A stretch of 64,000 nt of DNA, taken from the NCBI GenBank assembly GCA_913043005.1, contig CAJWKU010000008.1:17615-81614 (forward strand), given 5' to 3'. Shown in pieces: positions 1-8,132 of this stretch. Source of the stretch: an uncultured Cryomorphaceae bacterium. Lineage in GTDB: Bacteria; Bacteroidota; Bacteroidia; Flavobacteriales; Schleiferiaceae. A model generated the notes under the pieces. The model was given only the letters and a program-made list of their open reading frames with translations. It ran no database searches and was not told where the DNA came from. The translations under genes were made by a program, and so were the position numbers. Numbering within the stretch: position 1 is the stretch's first letter; each line of letters begins with the position of its first letter.

Positions 1-88
1 GCATCAAAAGAAAAAAAATTGAGATGCCTAATGTTTTTAGAAAAATACCGAGAAATGAGCGAAGTATATATTTATCTATTCTCTGCAT
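1..88 (-). CDS. LptF/LptG (YjgP/YjgQ) family permease, N-terminal fragment
   Basis: Only the first 29 codons lie in the window; the gene continues beyond base 1. The ATG is at 88 on the minus strand and the peptide opens MQRIDKYILRSFLG, followed by a hydrophobic stretch. This is the characteristic amino end of the YjgP/YjgQ permeases, which form the inner-membrane LptF/LptG pair that extracts lipopolysaccharide and passes it to the periplasmic bridge. It starts 13 bases after the lolA stop, so it is very likely the third gene of an ftsK-lolA-permease operon. The identification rests on the N-terminal motif and on this gene order, which is common in Bacteroidota. Whether it is LptF or LptG cannot be decided from the fragment. 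Confidence 0.75.
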   Translation of the reverse strand, partial: MQRIDKYILRSFLGIFLKTLGISIFFLLM

Positions 89-101
89 GTCCTGGGTTTA
101 A

Positions 102-767
102 TCACATGTCATTTGGCGCGATATAATCGTAATCTGGGTAATTATTTAAATCAAATTTCACTTGTTCCATATTTATGCCCTGATCAACTTTATAATCAAA
201 GAGCTGGACCTTAGTAATAACATTATTCTTCCCATACTCATGGTAAGAATGAACTTTCTTTGAACTTAATTCAATTCCAAGAACAACCTTTATGATATCA
301 TCTTGATTCTCTGGGACTAATTCAATGTATTGTATAATCATTTTTTCATGCTGTTCCTTTTCTAAAAATCTATAATCACTTCCACTTGTATATCTATTTA
401 AGATCTTTTCTGGTGAATAACTATTATCATTAGTGTCAATTATGCGAACTGTGATTTCTTCGTCTTCATCACTAACAGTTATCAATTTATTCGATTCGAT
501 AAATATGGTTTGCCCATTCAAGGTTAGGCGGCCAGTATCTCCAACTAAAATTACCGATCCTTTGTTTTTACGCTGAATTCTATTTCCGTCTCTTCCAGGT
601 GCATCAAGAATTAGAGAAAACAGAAAGGATTGATCTTCATACTCAAGAGTTTTATTTTGTGCTTCCTTAATAAGTATTAAAGCTGGGTTAATTTGGGCCA
701 AACTTTTTTGTGATAAGCACAAAGCCAAAACGATAAATAAACCTTGCTTATATCTCTTCATTTTCAT
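102..767 (-). CDS. lolA: LolA-like outer-membrane lipoprotein carrier protein
   Basis: Predicted periplasmic chaperone that carries lipoproteins from the inner-membrane Lol complex to the outer membrane. The 221-residue product has a cleavable signal peptide ending near residue 25 (basic start, hydrophobic core, SLAQ). The mature part shows the LolA-type pattern of antiparallel strands, for example the RNKGSVILVGDTGRLTLNG-like segment around residues 65-85, which matches the Bacteroidota LolA-like family. The start codon overlaps the end of ftsK by 20 bases; an in-frame ATG two codons later is an alternative start. Gene order ftsK-lolA-permease supports one transcription unit. The family is divergent from the proteobacterial LolA, so the assignment is by family resemblance and context. 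Confidence 0.8.
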   Translation of the reverse strand: MKMKRYKQGLFIVLALCLSQKSLAQINPALILIKEAQNKTLEYEDQSFLFSLILDAPGRDGNRIQRKNKGSVILVGDTGRLTLNGQTIFIESNKLITVSDEDEEITVRIIDTNDNSYSPEKILNRYTSGSDYRFLEKEQHEKMIIQYIELVPENQDDIIKVVLGIELSSKKVHSYHEYGKNNVITKVQLFDYKVDQGINMEQVKFDLNNYPDYDYIAPNDM

Positions 768-3222
768 CTGTATTTTTATTCAGGTTTAATTTCAGTTCGT
801 TTTCATTAGGAACAAGAACTTGCCTTGCTTTCGAACCTTCAAATGGTCCAATTATACCTGCGTCTTCGAGTTGATCTACCAGTCTTCCAGCTCTATTATA
901 TCCAAGTTTCAATTTTCTCTGAAGAAGAGATGCTGAACCTTGTTGATGAATTACTACAATTCTAGCGGCATCTTCAAATAACACATCTCTTTCTTCAGCG
1001 CTATAGTTATTGACATTTGAATTAGATTCTTCACCAGTATATTCGGGAAGGCCATAAGCGCTAGGATATGCTTGTTGAGATCCAATGAAATCACATATTT
1101 CTTCCACTTCAGGTGTATCTAAAAATGCACACTGTAAACGGATAAGATCATTACCTGCAGAGAAAAGCATATCTCCCTTTCCGATCAATTGATCAGCTCC
1201 TCCAGAATCTAAAATTGTGCGAGAATCAATTTTTGAAGAGACTTTAAATGCTATCCGTGCAGGAAAATTAGCTTTAATAATACCTGTAATCACGTTAACC
1301 GACGGTCTTTGAGTAGCAATTATTAAATGAATACCTATTGCCCTTGCTAATTGAGCAAGACGAGCAATGGGTGTTTCAACTTCCTTTCCTGCAGTCATTA
1401 TTAAGTCAGCGAATTCATCAATAACTAGAATTATATAAGGGAGATAACGATGACCACCTTCCGGATTTAATTTACGAGTTGTGAATTTTTGATTGTATTC
1501 TTTGATATTTCTAACCATTGCGTTTTTAAGGAGCTCATACCGATCATCCATTTCGATACATAAGGAGTTTAGGGTATTTATAACCTTTGTTGTGTCAGTT
1601 ATGATAGCTTCCTCTGTATCGGGCAACTTAGCAAGAAAATGACGTTCAATCTTGTTGTATAATGTTAATTCTACTTTTTTTGGATCGACAAGTACGAATT
1701 TTACTTCTGAAGGGTGCTTTTTGTATAGAATAGAGGCCAGTATAGCATTTAACCCAACTGACTTACCTTGACCCGTAGCTCCAGCCATGAGTAAATGAGG
1801 CATTTTAGCCAAATCGGCAACAAATACTTCGTTTGAAATAGTCATACCCAATGCTACTGGTAAGTCCATAGTTGTCTTTTTGAACTTTTCAGAAGTTAAA
1901 ACGCTCTTCATTGATACCATTTTAGGGCTACGATTAGGAACCTCAATTCCAATTGTACCTCTTCCAGGTATTGGCGCAATAATTCGAATTCCTAAAGCAC
2001 TAAGACTTAGTGCTATGTCATCTTCTAAATTCTTAATTTTTGAAATTCTCACTCCCGCCTCCGGAATAATCTCATATAAAGTAACGGTTGGGCCAACTGC
2101 TGCCTTTATTTTGGCAATTTCAATTTTGTAATTTCTTAGTGTTTCAAGTATCCGTTCTTTATTGGCCTCTAATTCTTCAGAATCCACTAATTGATCTGGA
2201 ACATCAAAATCAGCAAGAAGTCCATAGTTGGGATGAACGTATTTTGACAATTCCAATTTCGGGTCATAAAGAGTCCCTAAAGCACCTTTAGTCAACTCTT
2301 CTTCTGAAACTTCTTGAAGAGCTTCACTGTGAGTATCAATTGGGGCTGCAACTTCCAAACCCATCTCCTCTGAGATAGTATCCTCTATTGGTTCATTGAT
2401 TATTTCCTCTGAGATAATATCCTCTGTTGGTTCATTGATTATTTCCTCAATTATATTCTCATTTTTCAATGATTCGATAGGCCCAATTATTTGCTCTAAT
2501 TCATCATTTACATTAACTTTTTCTTTATCCAATCCAAAATCATTGTCGGAATTATTCCCATCACTCATTGTTAACAGCGAATCAGAATCTCTTGACTCAA
2601 AAGTCTTTTTCCAATTTTGTGGAGATAGTCTGAAAAACCAAATTAAATGCATAGACGTAATACTCGACCATACTAACCAAAGACCAAGTTCCCCGAAAAT
2701 ATTTGAACCCCAAAGATGAATAAACTTGCCAATATCACCGACCCATACATCATTGGGAGAAACAGATACATCTGAGAAAATATTAGCAAGCATACCCGTT
2801 AGGCAACTCAACAAAAATGTATAGAAAAGCCCAAGTCTTGTTATTCGAGATAACCTAGACCTCAGTCCAAATAAAATCTTTAAACCCAGGTAAATGAAAC
2901 ATAAAGCCGGAAAAATAAAAGTCCATCCAAGTGTCCTTAGAGTTATAAAAAAACCGATAGCCCCACCCAGTTTACCAAATACGTTATCAATTTCAATTGT
3001 AGGGTCAAGTAAAATTTCACTAAAATTGAAGCTGACATAACTAAAATCATTTTTCCAAGAAAAAAGTGTTGATATTCCAGATATTAAAACGAATAAACCA
3101 GCAAAAATTATTGCAAGTCCAAAGACAGCATGCAATGATTTATTATCTCTTACATCAGTCATAACAGACTTCAATGACTTAGCAGGCTGCCATTTATTTT
3201 TAGACTTAGTTTTTTTTGCCAT
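748..3222 (-). CDS. ftsK: DNA translocase FtsK/SpoIIIE family
   Basis: Septum-associated DNA pump that moves chromosome termini during division and guides XerCD resolution. In the 824-residue product, residues about 30-200 hold several membrane helices. An acidic linker (about 220-350) follows, containing a 13-residue repeat with core IINEPxED. The RecA-like motor has Walker A GATGQGKS near residue 478 and Walker B ILVIDEF near 599. The last 65 residues form the winged-helix gamma domain (YNRAGRLVDQLEDAGI). The reading frame stays open to 3285, but the ATG at 3222 (MAKKTKSKNK) is preferred because a TACCTTTG promoter box at 3244-3251 lies inside the longer version. It is divergent from the arginase gene and followed by overlapping lolA. 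Confidence 0.96.
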   Translation of the reverse strand: MAKKTKSKNKWQPAKSLKSVMTDVRDNKSLHAVFGLAIIFAGLFVLISGISTLFSWKNDFSYVSFNFSEILLDPTIEIDNVFGKLGGAIGFFITLRTLGWTFIFPALCFIYLGLKILFGLRSRLSRITRLGLFYTFLLSCLTGMLANIFSDVSVSPNDVWVGDIGKFIHLWGSNIFGELGLWLVWSSITSMHLIWFFRLSPQNWKKTFESRDSDSLLTMSDGNNSDNDFGLDKEKVNVNDELEQIIGPIESLKNENIIEEIINEPTEDIISEEIINEPIEDTISEEMGLEVAAPIDTHSEALQEVSEEELTKGALGTLYDPKLELSKYVHPNYGLLADFDVPDQLVDSEELEANKERILETLRNYKIEIAKIKAAVGPTVTLYEIIPEAGVRISKIKNLEDDIALSLSALGIRIIAPIPGRGTIGIEVPNRSPKMVSMKSVLTSEKFKKTTMDLPVALGMTISNEVFVADLAKMPHLLMAGATGQGKSVGLNAILASILYKKHPSEVKFVLVDPKKVELTLYNKIERHFLAKLPDTEEAIITDTTKVINTLNSLCIEMDDRYELLKNAMVRNIKEYNQKFTTRKLNPEGGHRYLPYIILVIDEFADLIMTAGKEVETPIARLAQLARAIGIHLIIATQRPSVNVITGIIKANFPARIAFKVSSKIDSRTILDSGGADQLIGKGDMLFSAGNDLIRLQCAFLDTPEVEEICDFIGSQQAYPSAYGLPEYTGEESNSNVNNYSAEERDVLFEDAARIVVIHQQGSASLLQRKLKLGYNRAGRLVDQLEDAGIIGPFEGSKARQVLVPNENELKLNLNKNTDENEEI
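2366..2460. repeat. 39-bp tandem repeat in the ftsK linker
   Basis: Two nearly identical 39-base units (starting TCCTCTGAGATA on the plus strand at 2366 and 2405) and a partial third unit from 2444 encode the repeated 13-residue acidic segment of the FtsK linker. The period keeps the reading frame, so copy-number changes would lengthen or shorten the linker without breaking the gene. Confidence 0.85.
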
Positions 3223-3243
3223 TTGAATTTCTGACCTAGGCAT

Positions 3244-3251
3244 CAAAGGTA
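3244..3251 (-). promoter_or_regulatory. -7 box TACCTTTG for ftsK
   Basis: Exact match to the Bacteroidota TAnnTTTG -7 element on the minus strand, 21 bases before the chosen ftsK ATG. It lies back to back with the arginase promoter, only 10 bases away. Confidence 0.7.
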
Positions 3252-3261
3252 GCCCAATTCC

Positions 3262-3269
3262 TACCTTTG
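3262..3269 (+). promoter_or_regulatory. -7 box TACCTTTG for arginase-argS
   Basis: Exact TAnnTTTG match ending 7 bases before the first ATG (3277) of the arginase gene. Transcription would start at or next to the start codon, so the first ATG implies a leaderless message; the in-frame ATG at 3298 would give a short leader. Confidence 0.7.
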
Positions 3270-3276
3270 TAAAACC

Positions 3277-4230
3277 ATGATACAATTGATTTCCGTAATG
3301 TCAGAATTAGGAGCCGGTACTGAAGGTTCATCAGGAGGTTTTTCAGCCATCGTTTCCGCATCTTCAAAGCATTCGGAGAATGCTACAGGTCTTCATAATT
3401 CTAATGGCATAGTGATAGTAGAGAATGAACAATTCTCAGCAAGTTTAAACCCCGACTTTCGCCACGCTAAAAACTTACGTGAGATTGTCACAATGTACAA
3501 CAGGATATCTAGTGCTATTGAGAGTTGTGTTTTAGATGATAAATTTCCGTTTGTAATAAGTGGTGATCACTCTAATGCTGGAGGGACTGTAAGCGGCCTT
3601 AAAAGATCTTGGATGAATTCCAGAATTGGTTTAGTTTGGATTGACGCTCACGCTGACCTTCATTCTCCTTTTACAACTCCTTCTGGAAATGTTCATGGTA
3701 TGCCAGTTGCCACAGCAATTAAGGAAAATAATATCGAAAATGCGATTAATCAACCTAGTGATAAAACTATTGATTTATGGGGTAAGTTATTAGGGGACGA
3801 AAGAAGAGTTAATCCAAGTGATGTTGCATACGTTGGACTCAGAAGTGTCGAAGATGCGGAAAGTTTTTTGATTCAAAAATATGGTATGGGTGTCCATACG
3901 GTAAAAGAACTTAGAAATCGTGGAGTTGATAAAGTTATAAGAGATATTGAATTACAACTTGATAAATGTGATGTAATTTACGTTTCATTTGATGTTGACA
4001 GTATGGATCCTTCAGTTTCTAATGGAACTGGTACTCCTGTTAATGATGGCCTTTCTAAAAAAGAAGCATTAGAGCTTTTACAGACGCTTGCAAGTCACTC
4101 AAAAGTAAAATGTATTGAATTTACAGAAATCAACCCGTCGCTTGACAGTATTGGAGAACCTATGGGTGAAGTAGCAAGTCATTTATTTCATGAAACAATT
4201 AATTGTTTGAATAAAAGATTAAGTAAATGA
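3277..4230 (+). CDS. rocF: Arginase/agmatinase (ureohydrolase) family protein, probable arginase
   Basis: Predicted to hydrolyse arginine to ornithine and urea with a binuclear manganese centre. The metal-ligand motifs are all visible: SGDHS near residue 94, DAHADLH at 123-129 and SFDVDSMDP with Asp239/Asp241, plus a late Glu in FTEINP. The 317-residue length is normal for the family. The N-terminal SELGAGTEG motif is arginase-like rather than HutG-like. The start is either ATG 3277 (leaderless from the box at 3262) or ATG 3298, which begins exactly at SELGAG. The stop codon overlaps the argS start by 4 bases (ATGA), implying translational coupling with arginyl-tRNA synthetase. Agmatinase or formimidoylglutamase are less likely alternatives. 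Confidence 0.88.
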   Translation: MIQLISVMSELGAGTEGSSGGFSAIVSASSKHSENATGLHNSNGIVIVENEQFSASLNPDFRHAKNLREIVTMYNRISSAIESCVLDDKFPFVISGDHSNAGGTVSGLKRSWMNSRIGLVWIDAHADLHSPFTTPSGNVHGMPVATAIKENNIENAINQPSDKTIDLWGKLLGDERRVNPSDVAYVGLRSVEDAESFLIQKYGMGVHTVKELRNRGVDKVIRDIELQLDKCDVIYVSFDVDSMDPSVSNGTGTPVNDGLSKKEALELLQTLASHSKVKCIEFTEINPSLDSIGEPMGEVASHLFHETINCLNKRLSK

Positions 4231-6005
4231 TTAATACTACATTATCATTAAAGTCAGTTATAACTGATCTTTTGAAAGATCTTTTTGGGGATCATAATTT
4301 ATTCATTGATCTTCAAGAGACCAGAAAGGAATTTAAAGGAGATCTCACCTTGGTTATATTCCCGTTTTTAAAAGTGAGTAAGCTTTCACCTGAAGCTACA
4401 GGTGATTTAATAGGTTCTAATTTATTAAAAAGGTCCTTGGAGGTTAAAAATTATAATGTTGTCAAAGGTTTTCTCAATTTGACATTAACAGACCAGGTAA
4501 TTACAACACTTTTTGATGAGATTAAAAGAACGAATAATTTTGGTTTGAAAGATTTGGATCCTTTGTTGCCTTCCGCGATGATCGAATACTCATCACCTAA
4601 TACTAATAAACCCCTGCATTTAGGTCATATTAGAAATAATCTCTTAGGTGACTCAATTTCAAGAATTGTCAAAGCGTCGGGAAGGAATGTCATTCAAGTC
4701 CAAATAATAAACGATAGAGGGGTTCATATTTGCAAAAGCATGTGGGCTTGGAAAAAATTTGGAGACGGAGAGACTCCCAATAGTTCTGGTCTAAAAGGTG
4801 ATCATTTAGTGGGAAAATACTATGTTTTATTTGACAAGGAATACAAAAGACAAATAAATGAAAGTGTACTAAATGGTAAAGAGCAAGAAGAAGCGAAAAA
4901 AACTGTCCCTTGTATTATAGAAGTTCAGAAGATGCTTTTAGATTGGGAGTCAGGAGATAAAGAAGTAATTGAGCTTTGGACTAAAATGAATACTTGGGTC
5001 TATTCGGGTTTTAAAAAGACATATGATCGTTTGGGTATTGTATTCGATAAAAACTATTATGAATCCGAAACTTATATTTTAGGTAAAAAAGACATTATTG
5101 AAGGTCTTCAAAATGGTGTCTTTTATAGAAAACCTGATAATTCAGTTTGGATTGATTTAAGCGTTGAGGGACTAGATGAAAAAATTGTTCTAAGAAAAGA
5201 TGGGTCATCTGTTTACATGACCCAGGATATTGGAACTGCAATTCAACGATTTAAAGATTTTGAAATTGACTCATTAACATATGTAGTGGGCAATGAACAA
5301 GACTATCATTTTAGAGTATTGTTTTTGATTCTCGAAAAATTAGGTTACCCATGGGCAAGGAAATTGAGCCATTTATCTTACGGTATGGTTGACCTACCAT
5401 CGGGAAAGATGAAGTCCAGAGAAGGTAAGGTTGTTGATGCTGATGACTTAATGGATGAAATGGAGTCAGCTGCGAGGAAAATGTCAATTGAACTAGGTAA
5501 GTCGCAATCATTCAACAATTCAGAAAGTGAAATACTCAATAAAGTTCTCGGACATGGTGCTTTAAAGTACTTTATCTTAAAAGTTGATCCCAAAAAGAGA
5601 ATGATATTTAATCCTGAAGAATCCATTGATTTTAATGGAAATACTGGACCTTTTTTACAATATACTCATGCTCGAATATCTTCTTTAATTAATAAAAAGG
5701 GGAGCCAAGTAAATTATAATTGGGACCAATTTGAACTAACTGAAAAAGAGAGGGGTCTCGTAATATTGATTGCCAAATTCCCCCAAAATATTCAAGCTGC
5801 TGCTGCTGGCTTAAATCCAAGTATTATAGCTGCATATTTATATGAATTGGCAAAAGGTTTCAATAGCTTTTATCAGCAGCATTCGGTTTTAAATGCCGAA
5901 ACAGCCTTAATTGCAGCATTTCGCTTAGACTTGTGCAAGGAAGTCGCTAACGTGTTAAACTCAGGGCTTAATATTTTAGGAATAAATGCACCTGAAAGAA
6001 TGTAA
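4227..6005 (+). CDS. argS: Arginyl-tRNA synthetase
   Basis: Class I synthetase that charges tRNA-Arg with arginine in the cytoplasm. In the 592-residue product the class I HIGH signature appears as HLGH near residue 129 (PLHLGHIRNN) and the KMSKS-type loop as KMKSREG near residue 394. An N-terminal additional domain (about 1-100) and a C-terminal DALR anticodon-binding domain (from about 470, containing QYTHARISS) complete the usual order. The protein ends GINAPERM, the conserved C-terminus of ArgRS. Its ATG overlaps the arginase stop in ATGA and there is no independent promoter box, so it is probably expressed from the arginase promoter. No unusual residues are seen. Confidence 0.97.
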   Translation: MINTTLSLKSVITDLLKDLFGDHNLFIDLQETRKEFKGDLTLVIFPFLKVSKLSPEATGDLIGSNLLKRSLEVKNYNVVKGFLNLTLTDQVITTLFDEIKRTNNFGLKDLDPLLPSAMIEYSSPNTNKPLHLGHIRNNLLGDSISRIVKASGRNVIQVQIINDRGVHICKSMWAWKKFGDGETPNSSGLKGDHLVGKYYVLFDKEYKRQINESVLNGKEQEEAKKTVPCIIEVQKMLLDWESGDKEVIELWTKMNTWVYSGFKKTYDRLGIVFDKNYYESETYILGKKDIIEGLQNGVFYRKPDNSVWIDLSVEGLDEKIVLRKDGSSVYMTQDIGTAIQRFKDFEIDSLTYVVGNEQDYHFRVLFLILEKLGYPWARKLSHLSYGMVDLPSGKMKSREGKVVDADDLMDEMESAARKMSIELGKSQSFNNSESEILNKVLGHGALKYFILKVDPKKRMIFNPEESIDFNGNTGPFLQYTHARISSLINKKGSQVNYNWDQFELTEKERGLVILIAKFPQNIQAAAAGLNPSIIAAYLYELAKGFNSFYQQHSVLNAETALIAAFRLDLCKEVANVLNSGLNILGINAPERM

Positions 6006-6011
6006 AATAGT

Positions 6012-7205
6012 CTACCATTTAGCTTGGCTAGTTGCTTTTTTAATTCTTTTGGGAAGCCCATCTTTATGTAACATAATTGATATCGTTTTAGATTTCACAA
6101 AGGCTTCTGAGGCGTAAATATATCCATTACGATAAGGGTTTTTAATGTCTCCCCAAGAGTTTTTTACAATGTAATAAATACCACCTTTTTGATCCTTGAC
6201 CTTTCCCACTATTTGCATGCCATGATCATCCTGAGTTTGATAATTATCAAAACCTAACTGGCGAATTTCTTGTGTTACATTCATTTCTTCGTGAGGAGAC
6301 GAAAAAGCCTTGGATCTTTCAGTGTCTGACATATCGGCCCATGGCTTTGTAGGAGAAATAGCAACGCCATTTTTAAGGGAAAATCCACGCTCTGAAACGT
6401 CAGTCGCCCATGCTATCGTAAATCCGTTTTCTAGGGCATGGTCAATAGAGGTCATCATTTGATCTAGTGGAACATTGTAAGACATTGCCCATGACCAGTT
6501 ATCGGGTACTTCAATTGGGAACCAAGTATAGAAAGGATGGTGAGTAAAAGAGGTAATTTGTACATAATCATCAGAATCTATTCCAAGATAATCATCGGCA
6601 AAAAGACGTGGAGTGTAAATCTTCCCATTAAAAGAAAATTCTTTTGGCTCATCACCTAAGTAAGCATCTAAGACACCATCAAATCCGGTCTTCCAAGCAG
6701 TTGATATCTTTCCGCTATTCTTATCTTTTACAGCATCCAGTATTCCTTTTAGAGAAGCTTCCAGTTCACCATGGTCATTTCCTTTAGTACCGTAATTTAG
6801 ACCAGGGTATACATCTTCAGGGACAGCACCATATTTCTTGATTACATAAAATATATCTGGCTCAGCTCCTCCTTGAGCAAAATTCAAGTTCCCGTGAAGA
6901 CGAATATACTTGTCAGCTTTGTCTTGGTATACTTTTCTTACAGTATACATTTCAGAGAGATCTATTTTAGGTTTACCTAATCTTATAAGCTCAGATTCTA
7001 AAAAAGCTGTAGCTGAATAACTCCAACATGTTCCGGATCGCCCTTGATTTTTAACAGACGTTGCTTCGATATCGTAAATCGTCGTGAATTCAAATTGTTG
7101 AACATTTGATTCTCCATTATTCGCCACTTTGTTTATTAAGTCAACTTGTCCAAAAATTGAAATAGGAATAAAGAGTGATACTATCGTTGCAGAAAGTTGT
7201 TTCAT
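6012..7205 (-). CDS. Secreted C1-family (papain-like) cysteine peptidase, PepC/bleomycin hydrolase-like
   Basis: Predicted exported cysteine peptidase. The 397-residue product has a signal peptide (about residues 1-19, ending IFGQ). The papain-fold catalytic residues are present in order: Cys60 in GRSGTCWSYSA with the oxyanion Gln just before, His328 in DDHGMQIVG and Asn349 in KNSWGD. The spacing and the large insert between Cys and His resemble the PepC/bleomycin hydrolase branch. Unlike cytosolic PepC, this copy carries a signal peptide, which is usual for Bacteroidota homologues. It is convergent with argS (6-base gap) and lies 21 bases downstream of the 3-hydroxyacyl-CoA dehydrogenase gene on the same strand. 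The substrate is unknown. Confidence 0.9.
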   Translation of the reverse strand: MKQLSATIVSLFIPISIFGQVDLINKVANNGESNVQQFEFTTIYDIEATSVKNQGRSGTCWSYSATAFLESELIRLGKPKIDLSEMYTVRKVYQDKADKYIRLHGNLNFAQGGAEPDIFYVIKKYGAVPEDVYPGLNYGTKGNDHGELEASLKGILDAVKDKNSGKISTAWKTGFDGVLDAYLGDEPKEFSFNGKIYTPRLFADDYLGIDSDDYVQITSFTHHPFYTWFPIEVPDNWSWAMSYNVPLDQMMTSIDHALENGFTIAWATDVSERGFSLKNGVAISPTKPWADMSDTERSKAFSSPHEEMNVTQEIRQLGFDNYQTQDDHGMQIVGKVKDQKGGIYYIVKNSWGDIKNPYRNGYIYASEAFVKSKTISIMLHKDGLPKRIKKATSQAKW

Positions 7206-7226
7206 ATTTAAAAATAAATTTATTAG

Positions 7227-8111
7227 TTAAGCTTTGTATGCTACAGGTGGATTTTTAATTCCGTTAGAGTAGTCATAGAATCCTTTTCCTGACTTTACTC
7301 CTAGGTCACCTGAAGTAACGAGGTTAATAAGCACAGGATTCGGAGAATATTTTTGTTTACCATATCCTTGATGCATAACGTTTAATATACTCAAGCAAAC
7401 ATCAAGACCAATAAAATCTGCTAATTGAAGCGGTCCCATTGGATGACCCATTCCAAGTTTCATTATTGAGTCAATTTCAGATACTCCAGCAACCCCATTT
7501 TGAAGGGATTCAATAGCTTCATTGATCATTGGCATTAAAATTCGATTCGCTACAAAACCTGGATAGTCATTGCAAGCTACTGGTGTTTTGCCTAATTTTT
7601 TTGATAACTGTGTTATTACAGCTATTGTCTTTTCAGAAGTTTTATAGCCACTAATTATTTCTACAAGTTTCATTACCGGCACAGGGTTCATAAAGTGCAT
7701 TCCAATTACATTCTCTGGATGTTTGGTGACTGAAGCAATTTTTCCTATTGAAATAGAGGAGGTGTTAGTAGCTAAAATAGTTTCTTTGGAAACCAAAGTG
7801 CTTAAACTTGAAAAGATCTTGAGCTTCAAGCTTTCATTTTCAGTAGCAGCTTCGATTACAATATCTGCTGATATTACAGCTTGCTCAAGATTGGTGACTA
7901 ATTGAATTCTCTCAAGCGAGGATCGCCCTGCATCTGCGGTTAATAATTCTTTACTTATCTGCCTATTAATATTTTTTTCAATATTAATTATTGATTTGGC
8001 TAACGCTTTCTCATCGATATCAAAAAGCATTACGTCGAATCCATTTATGGCAAAAACATGGGCAATTCCATTACCCATTGTTCCGGCTCCGATAACGGTT
8101 ATTTTTTTCAT
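7227..8111 (-). CDS. 3-hydroxyacyl-CoA (3-hydroxybutyryl-CoA) dehydrogenase
   Basis: Cytosolic NAD-dependent enzyme interconverting 3-hydroxyacyl-CoA and 3-oxoacyl-CoA, used in beta-oxidation or butyrate/PHB-type metabolism. The N-terminal Rossmann motif is GAGTMGNGIA at residues 6-15 of the 294-residue form. The catalytic region HFMNPVPVMKLVEI and the C-terminal helical domain (GPLQLADFIGLDV, SGKGFYDY) are all recognisable. The start is placed at ATG 8111 (MKKITVIGAG); an upstream TTG would add three residues. It stands alone, without a fused enoyl-CoA hydratase, so it is the monofunctional Hbd type rather than FadB. Confidence 0.94.
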   Translation of the reverse strand: MKKITVIGAGTMGNGIAHVFAINGFDVMLFDIDEKALAKSIINIEKNINRQISKELLTADAGRSSLERIQLVTNLEQAVISADIVIEAATENESLKLKIFSSLSTLVSKETILATNTSSISIGKIASVTKHPENVIGMHFMNPVPVMKLVEIISGYKTSEKTIAVITQLSKKLGKTPVACNDYPGFVANRILMPMINEAIESLQNGVAGVSEIDSIMKLGMGHPMGPLQLADFIGLDVCLSILNVMHQGYGKQKYSPNPVLINLVTSGDLGVKSGKGFYDYSNGIKNPPVAYKA

Positions 8112-8132
8112 GATGCGCAAGATACGCAGAGA

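Noticed and set aside
1..126. Open plus-strand frame from base 1 to a TAA at 126 (41 codons)
   Set aside because: It runs antisense to the LptF/G permease start and to the end of lolA, both of which have recognisable protein motifs; its own product resembles nothing.
2396..2719. Long plus-strand frame antisense to ftsK (107 codons), and similar frames within gyrA (41776-42126) and clpC (46456-46821)
   Set aside because: They are shadows of strongly conserved genes and show no motif, signal peptide or promoter.
3223..3285. 21-residue N-terminal extension of FtsK
   Set aside because: It would require translation across the minus-strand TACCTTTG box and overlaps the arginase start; the ATG at 3222 begins a normal FtsK.
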